NCBI GenBank assembly: GCA_000733355.1
Contig: JNVV01000021.1
Span: 460,480-524,479 of the forward strand
Length of the DNA stretch: 64,000 nucleotides
Source: Falciphora oryzae
Taxonomy: Eukaryota > Ascomycota > Sordariomycetes > Magnaporthales > Magnaporthaceae
Direction of reading: 5' to 3'
Shown: positions 54,196-64,000 of the stretch, one piece after another
How positions within the stretch are numbered: the first letter of the stretch is position 1
Layout: the number at the start of each line of letters is the position of its first letter
Notes under the pieces: generated by a model
The model's database searches: none
What the model saw: only the letters and a program-made list of their open reading frames with translations
What the model was told of the DNA's origin: nothing
Made by a program: the position numbers and the translations under genes

Positions 54196-56719
54196 GGGGT
54201 AAGAGGGGAAGCCTTGGGGCGACTTGGAGAGAGGTCCGTTGCCATTGAGCCGGCTGTTTGAGCCTTCCGGTGACCGGAGTGCTGGACACAATTAATCCGC
54301 TCCCAGTTACATCTCGACTGCATCCATGTTTTTCATCGGGAAAAAAAAGGCCAGCTACAGCTAGACTGTGATGAGTGGGGGAGGTGAGGGCTGCAGAACC
54401 TCGGTTTTGCTTAGCTGATGGAGACTCCTAGCGTCTGGGTAGACTGGTGAGGGAACAGGGTAGATATCCATAGTTCATTGGCCTGGCCTGTCTGCTGCGT
54501 GGGGGACCCCGACCCGTCGGGTTATTGTTCTGCTTTTCTTGTCTTGATAAATTCGGGTCTATTTCTAGCCGCTTTATCGTTGATCCTTGCATTTAACCAT
54601 CTCCCATTCAGCAGGTTGTGGCCATCAGCTGCTGCAAATCGATTGACAGGAGGGCTTTTGCGTGCGCACTTAGCTCTGCATGCAGATGTCGCCGGGCAGT
54701 TAGTTGGTGGTGGCTGCTCTACCCCCACGTTGTCGAATCAATCGAAGGCGGCTAGAATTTAGCGTGCAAACTCCCCCTAGTTGGCGCGGCTTAGCACACT
54801 TCATTGCCCCGCACTCGGCAGCGACAGGGATAAATTTCTGGTATGGCCCATCCACAACCACCTCGTGGAGACCGTCTCCTGGTACGGCGTCGACTGAGTG
54901 CCAGCGACACCGTTATGATATCACCGAGGCTTTGGGCGAGCGGGAAAGAGGCTCGGATCAGATATGCCATGCTCAGGCTAAATTCTCCCGCCGGGTGGGT
55001 GGGAAGGTGTCAGACGAGCGCTCGCGTCGACGAATTGAGTGCTCACTATTTCCATGTTCAGATCGAGCCGTTTGGCAGCCACATCAAGCTGCGCAGCGAA
55101 CCAATCAAGGCATCCAATGCCGGCCTCAATTGTCCGAATTTATCAGCCAAAGTCTGGTCTCCTGATTGGAGCGAAATAATTTCTCCATCGTCTTGATCCA
55201 GGCTCCCAGGTCGCGATCATTGCAAGCATTGAGCCGCTCCTCTACGACTTCAGGCCGTTCCACCCGGCTAACGTGTCAAGCCTCGCTGTGGTCAAGACTG
55301 AGCCTGGGGCCCTTTCAGCCTAAGAAATCTGGGAAGCCTGGTAACGATGGCCACCGGTTGCGAGACCAGCATCAGCATGGATGCAGTGGAATCGAAAAAA
55401 AAAAAAAAAAATGCCACGCCCCAAACTTGCACCACGTTCCACCGCCTTCCTGAATCGCCGATTCTGCCACCCCGCGTCACCAAAAACCTTGATTGAGCCT
55501 CGATTTGGACGTCCACTCTCAACGCGAACTCTTTCCAGACCTCTTTGCCCGTCCTTTGGTGGATGCCGCGCCTGTCACCCGTCCACACTGCCGTCGGGTC
55601 CAGTCTGCCTGTCGAGCTCGAGTGTGCCTGGACGGGTGTGTGGGTGGATGATGGTGGCGTTACCATGCATCTGAACTCTCCGAATATGGCCGTCCGGCCA
55701 AACACCCTCCCTCAGCCAATATGATTTGACAACAGGCGGGTTCACGGCACACCGACCGTCACATACCGCGCGCTCATTCTTCCCAGGCTCGACTTCAGCG
55801 AGCGGCTCCTCACCGGGTGACAGGCACCCTTGCTCGGCGATCGTAAATCGACCCTCGCTCTTCGCTTCTCTTCGTTTATGTTGCAGCTGTTTCTGTGGCT
55901 AGTTTTACAACACCGGCGCCGTGGCGGAACAAGCTTACATGCCATGGCCTTGAAAGTTCAAGTCAGGGCATCTGGAAACGCCGCCAATCTCGATCTTCTC
56001 CTTTTCTCCTTGTTTCTTCCCCATAACTTCCTCTCCCTATGCCAAGGATATACACTAGTCGCCAGACTTTCCCCCGTTTTCCCCATTCTGTCATATCGAA
56101 ACCTAATCTGTGTTGTCCATGCTCTACACTTTCTTCTCCCAGTTTCGGTCAATCACTCCCATCAGCCAACGCGCTCCACGCGTTGTGTTCTCAGCTCGAT
56201 ACCCACATGCCAGCAGAGCATGTCCAACGTTGTTCAACCTCCACAAGTGCCTCCCTTGCTACTCATCACTGGCTTCCTACCACCATAGATCCCAGAGACG
56301 CTAGACAGATCCCTGTGGTGGCGACTCCTTTTCATTACATAGGTCGTTCCGGCATCGGGTGCCCGTTGCCAACTGGCCAAGCGACTCACCGAGCCCCAAC
56401 CGCCTGCTTCCTAGCGCCGTCCTCTCGCGGGGGTGCGCTCGGCATCAGGGCCATGGCCCACTCCAGCACCCCCGATCCGAGAGGGAGACTGGGGACTAGC
56501 TCCTGGGTGTGTATGCGTGATTTGTTGAACCCGGCACTATAAGTTTACGCGCCATATATTGCCCTGGTCCAAACCACACCTGAAGGAGGGTCCCATGTCA
56601 GTGGCCAAGGCCCTCCCGCGGTGCCGTCCGCACCCGAACACCGCAACCAGCACCCGCAAAAGTACTTCCCCCACCTCGGGTCCACTACGAGGTACATTGT
56701 GTGCCCTCCCATTTTGGCT

Positions 56720-56728
56720 TCCCCCAAT
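56720..56728 (+). promoter_or_regulatory. Galacturonate-responsive element match (TCCCCCAAT on plus)
   Basis: About 465 bp upstream of the gaaC start, read in the direction of gaaC. It has the same nine bases as the copy near gaaA. Confidence 0.55.
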
Positions 56729-57192
56729 CCTGGGGGTCCCCCGTCCCACCGAACTTTAGTACAACAAGAAGTTTCTTCATGCTCCAGTTCCAGACCTCCT
56801 GACACGCCAGCTCACATCCCTCGTCTAAAAAAAAAATGTGGTGCCTTTCGGAGTAATGTCTAAACGAACAAGCATTCCGTACGGCTTTGGCCCGGGTTTG
56901 GCCAGCTATTTATCCCCAGATAGTCCCACCCCGTCTCCGGCGGTGTCTCGTCGTTGTGTCACTATACCATCTTCTCCTTGGACTCGCACCTTTCCCCGAC
57001 CCTGAGACCTCTGTGTATTGCTTCCCTTCTGCTCGTCAAATCTCTATAGACGACTTACGTAGCGCCCTATCTTACATGCCACTATTGCGCCGGCGCCAGC
57101 TACCGGTAAACGAGTCCAGTCTGCCAAAGCTTCCCGTCACTTGTGTCCCCTAGTTTCGTCATCCTCAGACGTTTCTCTTCGATTTCTTCATC

Positions 57193-58206
57193 ATGACTGT
57201 TTCCAACGGCAGCGGCACCGCCAATGGCACCGCCAATGGCAGCTCAAATGGTCACGCGATCTCGAGGCGGCCGCTCCCCTGCGGAATCTACGCTCCGACC
57301 ATGACCTTCTTCGACTCGGAGACCGAGGAGCTTGATATCCCCACCATCAAGAAGCATGCCGAGCGGCTGGCACGAGCAGGCCTCGCCGGCATTGTCACCA
57401 TGGGCTCCAACGGCGAGGCGGTCCACTGCACCCGGGACGAGAAGCTCGCCGTCACGCAGGCGACGCGCGAGGCTCTCGACGCCGCCGGCTTCCCCAACAT
57501 GCCCATCATCCTTGGCGCCACCGAGGGCAGCGTCAAGGGCACGATCGAGCTCTGCAAGGCCGCGGAGAGGGCGGGCGCCGACTACACCCTCATCCTGCCG
57601 CCGTCCTACTACCGGGGCCTGATGGACGAGGAGGCCATCACGCAATATTTCACCGCCGTGGCCGACGCCAGCCCGCTGCCCCTAATCCTGTACAACTACC
57701 CGGGCGCCGTGGCGGGCATCGACATGGACTCGGAGCTGCTCATCAAGCTGGCCGAGCACCCCAACATCGTGGGCACAAAGTTCACGTGCGGCAACACGGG
57801 CAAGCTGACGCGCGTGGCCCGGGCCACCGACGCCAAGACGCCCTTCTCTGAGGGGTCCGGCTACATGGCGTTCGGCGGCATCTGCGACTTCACGGTGCAG
57901 ACGCTGGTCAGCGGCGGCGGCGGCATCATAGCGGGCGGTGCAAACGTCATGCCCAAGCTCTGCGTGCGCGTCTGGGACCTCTGGGCCCAGGGCAAGCGCG
58001 ACGAGGCCATGGAGCTGCAGAAGGTGCTCAGCCGCGGCGACTGGGTCCTCACAAAGGCCGCCATCGCGGGCACCAAGCAGGCCATCCAGAGCTGGTACGG
58101 CTACGGGGGCCACCCGCGCCGGCCGCTCAAGAGGCTCACAAAGGCGCAGGTCTCGGCCATCGAGGAGGGGACCAAGGAGATTATGGAGATTGAGAAGTCG
58201 TTATAG
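57193..58206 (+). CDS. gaaC: 2-keto-3-deoxy-L-galactonate aldolase-like, DHDPS family (GaaC/LGA1-like)
   Basis: In the fungal galacturonate pathway this aldolase splits 2-keto-3-deoxy-L-galactonate to pyruvate and L-glyceraldehyde. One exon of 337 residues. A Gly/Asn/Ser-rich N-terminal tail is followed by a DHDPS/NAL-type barrel: GIYAPTMTFFDSETEELD, TMGSNGEAVHCTRDE, Tyr167 in LILYNYPGAVAG, Schiff-base Lys196 in NIVGTKFTCGNTGK and GGGGIIAGGANVMPKLCVR. Family members of similar sequence act on other keto-deoxy acids. The divergent gaaA-like neighbour and the shared promoter motif favour the galacturonate role. Confidence 0.87.
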   Translation: MTVSNGSGTANGTANGSSNGHAISRRPLPCGIYAPTMTFFDSETEELDIPTIKKHAERLARAGLAGIVTMGSNGEAVHCTRDEKLAVTQATREALDAAGFPNMPIILGATEGSVKGTIELCKAAERAGADYTLILPPSYYRGLMDEEAITQYFTAVADASPLPLILYNYPGAVAGIDMDSELLIKLAEHPNIVGTKFTCGNTGKLTRVARATDAKTPFSEGSGYMAFGGICDFTVQTLVSGGGGIIAGGANVMPKLCVRVWDLWAQGKRDEAMELQKVLSRGDWVLTKAAIAGTKQAIQSWYGYGGHPRRPLKRLTKAQVSAIEEGTKEIMEIEKSL

Positions 58207-59282
58207 GGGGCTTCTCTTTCTTTTTTTTTGGTCTCTTTGAGTTTGTGCATTAGGTCCCGGTATTTAGCATATAATGAATTACTGCGTGTTTTGGGTCCGG
58301 AACGGTTGGACGTCGTAGATGACAACAGTTGCAGTCTACCATTTTGTTTGTGTGCACTTTCAAAAGGTTCTTTCCCTTTTCTGTTCCTTTTTCCTTCGGT
58401 GTCGAGGTCAAAGGTCTTTTCACTCGAGCCATCCACGTCCAAAAACGGCAAATGCTTAGGTGTGATGGTGTCAAAGTAGGATTGTGTCGAAAAAGGGACA
58501 AAAACGAAAAGGGGCTCGTTGCTGCTTTGGAACCTGAAGCCACAATGCCCGAACCTTGGAAGCAAACCTTATTAGATTCTCCGTTACGTCAAATAAACCT
58601 GTCCTCGGCACTCATGATCCATCGTCGCAGGGATGTCCAAGTCAAAGATGGGCGCCTTACGGACAAGGGGAGGTGCACGCGACTCGACAACAAAGACCGG
58701 CACTGCCGGCTCTGTGAACATGCCGATTTCCCACCAGATACGGCGATGCGAAAAGGCCACGAGTTCTCGAATCCCCTTCAAGGGAACCACATTTATGTCG
58801 TCAGCTCGGGTCTCACGGATTCCAAACACCCAACTGGACCAGCTGAGAGGGCAGGATACGGCACAGAGGCCCATTGGATATCAATTCTATAGACGGATGG
58901 GGGACTTGGCACGTGACACGCTCTATGTGTGGCAAGCTAAGGCTTGCTGGTAAATAACGGACAAGAAAAGAAGACCGCATCTACTATAAACACAGGATGA
59001 TTGTGAAAAAGGAAAAAGGGAGACTATATGGCCTCGGCTCATCCCAGTACCAGTATATCCGTCCCGTCCGTCCCTACATGCAGCCCCTAGATGCATGCAC
59101 TGGAGGGTGTCGTGTCCCTTTCAAAGTGCGTTCTATCCATTCGCCCCACATCGGTGGTACTGTCGTCGTTCAGTAGAGGGGCTGTTTCTCTGGGTCACCC
59201 GCCAAAGAATCCCCTTGTAGCGCCAAGATTTCGGGTTGTCGCGGTCGAAACAACGCCCCTAAATCTCCGTCACCCCTCCCAT
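58207..59282. other. Convergent 3' region, no gene recognised
   Basis: Between gaaC and the Tda3-like gene. Overlapping short frames only. Confidence 0.45.
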
Positions 59283-62200
59283 TCATATCTTCGCTTTCCT
59301 CGGATCGAACTTGGCGATGAGTCCCGGATCGATGCTCGAGACGCGGCCGTCCATCATCATCTCGGCCATGAGCAGGCCCGTGGCGGGCGCATGCTGGATT
59401 CCCCAGCAGCTGTGGCCCGCGGCCACCCAGAGGCCGGGCGTCAAGGTCTGGCCAAAGACCGGGTGCGGCTTACGCTCGGGCATGTAGCAGGCTTGACGGG
59501 CTTTGACGGGGGCGGAGGCAAGCTGAGGCGACACGAGGCCTAGGTACGCAATCAGGTCCTCGCACTGGCTCTCGTCGGCCTCGACCATGTCCGCCGTCGG
59601 CGGGAGCGGCACCAACTCGTCAATCTCGCCTGATGTGTCGTTAGCACCTTGGTAAATGAGGCATTATAATTTTCACGGGCAGAGGGCAGCGAAAGGCAGG
59701 GGGAGTTCCTCACGTACCACACGCGTAGACCTCGCCGAAAGGCCGCGCATAGGCCTCGGGATCGACTCTGTTGTGTTTCCTCTTCTCGCCCTTGGCGGCC
59801 CGGTGAGCCGGGACGTATCCGTCGGGGAGCGTGATGCTGGTGAAGACGGCAAAGGGGCTGACATCAGCCTCCCACACGACGCTGTGCGCCCGCACTGGTC
59901 TGACCTTGGACTGGGGGAGCAGAGTCGAGGTCCAGGGCCCCGCCGTGACCAGGACGTCGGTGACATCCTCCATAAGCCACGAGTAGTTGCGATTGCGGTC
60001 GAGCAGCTCGACGCCCCGGACGACGCCACCGCCGCCGCCGCCACCCGAAGTTTTACCGTTGGACATACCAGTCGAGGTGGTGATCCTTATCACCTTGGTC
60101 CCAAGACGAACATTGACACCGCGCTCCTGTGCTAACGCTGCCATCGACGTCGTAAACTGGTACGGGTGCACCTGTGCCGTCTCGTTGCGGCCCAAGTATC
60201 CCTGCTCCTCCCAGGCCGACACCATATCGCGCTTCACCCAGTTAAGCTCTGTGGGGAGCGGGAGCTCCGTCAGTGACGCCGACGCCGTCTCGTCCAACTT
60301 GGGGACCTTGTGCCATGGCTCCTGTGTGGCGGCCTCGCTGCTGCCCCCAAGAACTTCGATGCACCCGTTGTCACTGGGCTCTGCAGCGCCGTTTTCTGCG
60401 CTCATATGGACGTCGGTAGACTCGTCCGGGACCCCGTTTTGGGGCTCTGCCACATCGACCTCTCTGCTGCTAACCACCACAGTCACGGAGACATCGCCGA
60501 ATATGCTCGGGGTACCATTTGGGGGCTCGATGGCCCTACCGTTTGGGCCACTATCGATCGTATTCGCGACCTTCTCAGCCGGCGACTGCAGTCGTTCAGC
60601 AACGGGCTCCTCCGCGCCTTCTCTATCTTCTTTGCTATCGGGCGCTCCGTTCGTGGCGACATCCTGGGATCCGTTCTCTACCACCTGGCTGGGCTCGGCC
60701 GTCGGTGGCACAATCTCGTTCGCACTCGGCGCGTTCGGGTCTGGGCCGAGTTCCTTGTCGATCCTGGGAAAAACGCCGAAAGGACGTAGCGCATCTTCGT
60801 CGGTGCTGCTACTCGTAGTGGGATGGTTGGTAGTCTCGATCAGGACAGAATTGCTGTTAGGGTTCGGCTCAAGGTTGCTGTTGGACGCGTCCTGATCGAT
60901 TGTTGGCACAGCATATTGGCGACCAGACTCGGAGCAAGGCGCACTGATTGTCCTATCCGGAGATACCGCCTTGGGAACTGCGGGGCTGTTGCCACTGCTA
61001 TGGGGATGGGGAGTTGGAACTCGGGGTCCATAGGTGACGTCGCCGTTCGAGTATCTGAATATGGACTTCCATCGCGTGCAGGAGCCCGTCTTGAGACCAA
61101 AAAGGACGGCGACGGGAACCGGTTCGTCACTGAGATGTTGCTGCTCCTGCTGCTGTAGGATCTGCTCCACCTGTTGTTCCAATGGCGGCTGTTGACGCTG
61201 CAGCTCTGCTTTGATATCTACCGCTGGCTCAGGATGCTGTGGCCCCGGTATTCGTGGACTGAGGTGTTGCGCTTCTGGGTGATGTGGTTCTGGTTGCTGT
61301 GGCTCTGGTTGCTGGAATTCCGGCTGTAGCACCACCGCAGCCAGGACTGGTTCCTGTACTGGTGCATCCGGCTGAGGCATCGAAGTCTCGAGGATCGGTT
61401 GTCCTTGCTGTGTATGGCTAAGCTGCGGAGGAGCCGTAGTGGGGCTGCGAGACGTTGCCTCGGACGCCGACTCTGTGGCCTCAGCCTTCAGCTTGGCCGA
61501 TGAACTTGCCGTATCTCTCTTGCGCTTCTTGCTCTTCTTAGCGGCGCGCCCCTTGCCGCCGCCGCCGCCATCTTCGTCGGGTGGCAGTGGACCGTAGACC
61601 GCCCCGTGCGGGTCCTGTAGGTTCACGCGTATGGTGCCGCAGCCCTGGAGCCGACGGTAGCCCCAGCGACTATCGCCGTCGTGTTCGTCGGCCAGCTCGC
61701 GGTGCAGGCGGTAGGATAGTGGGACGGTCTCCTCCGGGTAGGCCCACAGGCCGAGGAGGCCGCCGGCCTTGCCCGAGGCGCTAGAGGCGATGCCTGCGGC
61801 TTCGACGATGGTGATGGTGTGGATCTCGGGGTTGTACTTAGGGTGGCGGGTGAGGTAGTAGGCCGTGGTGCAGCCCATGACGCCGCCACCTGCGCGGATG
61901 GAACCGATGCGGTGACGTCACATGTCAGTAAAGGCGCCAGGAGTGATGCGGCGGAGATCAAGGATTCGTAGGTCTGACGGTATGCACATGGTATTCATGG
62001 TGATACAGGCATGTGCCGACTAAGGCGGCCGGATAATAGAGGACTGGGGTCTGGGGTGCGCCATGACAAGGAGTGGGCTGGGCAGGGCAGACAGAAGATA
62101 TCAAGTGTTCACATCTGCCGAGCGCGAGAAGCGCTGCGCAAAAGGGCCGCGGTCGCGACCAAGGGCGGTTGGGATTTTGCTCAGGCATTCCACCTTTCAG

Positions 62201-62303
62201 ATGGCGGGAAAATAGGACGAAAGACACAGAGAACCACGCTAGCTGCAAGAAAAACAAAGCGGTACGTACCGACTATCACAATATTCCTTGGAGCGCCGTC
62301 CAT
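59283..62303 (-). CDS. FAD-dependent oxidoreductase, Tda3-like, with a ~400-residue low-complexity insertion
   Basis: Exons 62303-62270 (MDGAPRNIVIV), 61889-59718 and 59629-59283 join in frame to 850 residues. The FAD-binding Rossmann motif is assembled across the first intron (IVIVG|GGVMGCTTAYYLT), followed by GIASSASGKAGGLLGLWAY. The second half resumes at LPTELNWVKRDMVSAWEEQG, then VHPYQFTTSMAALAQERGVN, VLVTAGPWTSTLLPQSKVR, and ends with GLWVAAGHSCWGIQHAPATG. Yeast Tda3 is a DAO-type oxidoreductase tied to late endosome traffic. Between the halves lie roughly 400 residues rich in Gln, Pro, Glu and Ser with QPEPQQPEPHHPE-like repeats and an early basic KKSKKRKRD, a possible nuclear signal. 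Intron 1 is long (380 nt). Confidence 0.8.
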
Positions 62304-63703
62304 GGTTGCGCGGGCTGACTTGCAGTCGGCGCGACAATGGCGGCCAGCCCGACGCGTTGCTGGCAGCGCCGCCACCGAGGTCTGGGATTTCCGTGTTCTA
62401 TAATGTCATGGCGGCTTTGTATGGTGAGAGGCTGAAGGCGCCGAGAAAGGAGGAAAACCTGCAGCAAGATGTGTTCTCAATAACGGGTGATATCAATCGG
62501 CAAGGCGCAAAAAGAGCTTTGAACTGAGTGTGGGCTGCGGCTCATGAAGCTCAGCTCACCTGCATCGAATGCTGTCTTGTCGAACCACGCGAGTCGAACC
62601 ACGCGAGTGTGGCCCAAGCTCCGGCAGCCGCCCGTTGCTGAAGTGGGGGCGCGGCACGTCCAAAGTGGGGCGCAAGGCGCCATTGAGTTTGGATGAAGGG
62701 AGTCACGTGATTGACGCTTGTGGATTGAGCGAAAGTATGCCGAACGACCATTTACCCAGGATAGAAACGGGCGCTCAGCGGCTGCAAAACAAGCGATGTT
62801 ACCCGCCTCCGTTTGTCGAGTGTGCCGAACTTGCCGTATCAGGTAGGCAACGCAGATAGCGCAGCTCAGCGAGGTCCAGAATTTGGATTCTCAAAACATC
62901 TCCGCCTCCCGCCACCGAATCAGGAGAATTCAAGGTGCCGAATCATGGCTCCAATTGGCGGGGTGCGCGGACGCCGCGCTCCGCCGCTGTAATCCATGGT
63001 AACTTCTGCGCCGGAACGGGACGTTGCCGAGGTACAATGACCAAGACCCGGGCTTTCCAGCAGCTACCCTGGGCTGTGTTTCCAAGTTTCTTTGCTGTCG
63101 AGAGCCGCAGCACAGCCAGCAGCTTGCTCCTTTTCTTTGGCAAGGTCACAGCAGGGGAGGGGGAGAGCTAGGGTTCATGTGCGCATAAAGGGGTTCCTGA
63201 ACGAGAGGGGTCACCGGACCGTGAGGAGGGAGGTGACACCAAACCAAGCCGCCACCGCAGGCCATGGAGCCCTGAGCGCTGACCTAGCCGGGCCCCGAAT
63301 CGCCGGGGAGCGGGAGCTTGAAGAGCTTGAGAGCACTGGGAAAGAAAAAGACGAAACTGAAACCCACCCAGATCAAGAACCAACCCCACGCAAGGTCGAG
63401 TCGTATTTCTAATCGCATGTCCAGCCGTACCGTCAGGCTGGTATTTTACCTGGCCTGCTTCTTCCTGCTTCCTTTCCAAAAAGTGAGAGTCGGCCACGAA
63501 CACCAACTTCATTCAATCCGACGACCCACCAATCCTGCCGCCGACGCCAGTCCGAGACTTCCGGCCTCCCATCTTGTAAGTGCAGGCCCTTCCAGCCCCC
63601 TCCTACCCGCCGAGCTGCCTGCCGGTGGGTCGCAGGAACGCGCGTTTGAGTGCTTGGTCGGCCACCACCGTCGGCAGAAGTTGAGGCGAATAGAGATTGA
63701 CGG
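62304..63703. promoter_or_regulatory. Divergent upstream region of Tda3-like and glutathione-peroxidase-like genes
   Basis: 1.4 kb, no gene recognised. Contains the 14-bp tandem duplication at 62579-62606. Confidence 0.4.
62579..62606. repeat. Perfect 14-bp tandem duplication
   Basis: GTCGAACCACGCGA occurs at 62579-62592 and 62593-62606. Non-coding position. Same unit length as the duplication in the NLR gene. Confidence 0.85.
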
Positions 63704-64000
63704 ATGCAACAATCAAACTCCCAGGTAGACCCCAAGACGACCTTGAACGACCCCGCCTACCCGCAAGCAAAAATGGCCTCCGCTTCCACCATCTACGACT
63801 TCAAGCCCCTGAACAGTACGTGATCGACGTCGTCTTTGCTATGTCCAACGCTTGTCGCTCCTTGTCCCGACCCTTCCCCGCCTTCTTCCGCATTCCCATC
63901 CCCGCTGCCCGCCAGACCCAAATTTCCACCCCTCCGCATTTCTATCATCGGCGTAGCCGAGCCGGTTAGACGCGCGGCGCCCGCCCGCAAATACTCGAAA
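63704..64000 (+). CDS. Start of a glutathione peroxidase-like gene (cut by the window end)
   Basis: The first exon runs to 63815 (donor GTACGT at 63816) and encodes ..MASASTIYDFKPLN, matching the usual start of fungal thiol/glutathione peroxidases (Hyr1/Gpx-like), which detoxify peroxides. Two in-frame ATGs exist, at 63704 (adds 23 residues) and 63773; the second gives the typical family start. The intron was still running or just ending at the window edge, so catalytic residues cannot be checked. Confidence 0.5.

Larger units (their letters stand above)
53899..57192. promoter_or_regulatory. Shared upstream region of gaaA and gaaC, 3.3 kb
   Basis: Lies between the divergent start codons. Two exact TCCNCCAAT matches, one near each end, are listed separately. 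An A-run is at about 55396-55411. No convincing gene is seen inside, though the region is long for a fungal divergent promoter and could hide a short gene. Confidence 0.5.

Noticed and set aside
54704..55196. Two overlapping frames inside the gaaA-gaaC gap
   Set aside because: They overlap in different frames, neither shows protein-like composition, and no splice signals support them.
1..64000. CRISPR arrays, bacterial operons, rRNA or tRNA genes
   Set aside because: No regularly spaced direct repeats of CRISPR type were seen, the genes are spliced eukaryotic genes, and no tRNA-like B-box with matching arms was found by eye. A tRNA scan would be needed to exclude one.

Overview
The window looks like nuclear DNA of a filamentous ascomycete, most likely a Sordariomycete. 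Genes are GC-rich and carry short introns (mostly 55-110 nt) with GT..AG ends and CTAAC/CTGAC-type branch sites. The gene content is typically fungal: a fungal NLR, an Asp/Cdc-type septin, D-galacturonate catabolism genes and a C-to-T mutated (RIP-like) pogo-type transposon. Coordinates and splice sites were read by eye from the sequence. Family names rest on recognised motifs, not on database searches.

Layout. 0.6-5.8 kb is a fast-evolving accessory block: an alpha/beta-hydrolase-NACHT-HEAT NLR (minus strand), head-to-head with a DUF6601-like membrane protein (plus strand). Both show an apparent frameshift, and in the NLR the cause is visible as a 14-bp tandem duplication. 6.5-8.1 kb is an unrecognised protein with a C-terminal AT-hook. 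9-26.9 kb is a conserved core block: questin-oxidase-like protein, Pwp2/Utp1, Cdc12/AspC septin, a mitochondrial PDK/BCKDK-type kinase, Ubp15/USP7-type ubiquitin hydrolase and Tim22. 27.1-29.3 kb is a complete but decayed pogo-like DNA transposon with 185-bp terminal inverted repeats and TA target duplications. It is followed by a GH16 glucanase lacking a visible 5' end, a large disordered membrane protein with a repeated YPxxSFxGED motif, Prp45/SNW1, a p24-gamma cargo receptor and a PhoD-like phosphatase. 42.7-46 kb is a second, poorly conserved block: a broken multi-pass membrane gene and an N-terminally incomplete Est1-type-like gene fused to membrane helices. 47-51 kb holds a Mid2-like single-pass protein and a glycogenin-like GT8. 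52.3-58.2 kb is a divergent pair for D-galacturonate catabolism, GaaA/GAR2-like reductase and GaaC/LGA1-like aldolase, whose shared upstream region has two exact TCCNCCAAT elements. The window ends with a Tda3-like FAD oxidoreductase carrying a large low-complexity insertion and the first exon of a glutathione-peroxidase-like gene.

Recurring themes are low-complexity insertions placed inside otherwise conserved folds (Tim22, the PDK-like kinase, Tda3-like, GT8), short tandem duplications (14 bp, seen twice), and clusters of decayed genes next to mobile or immune-type genes. The two items most worth a second look are the NLR/DUF6601 head-to-head pair with its duplication-driven frame break, and the galacturonate gene pair with its promoter elements.
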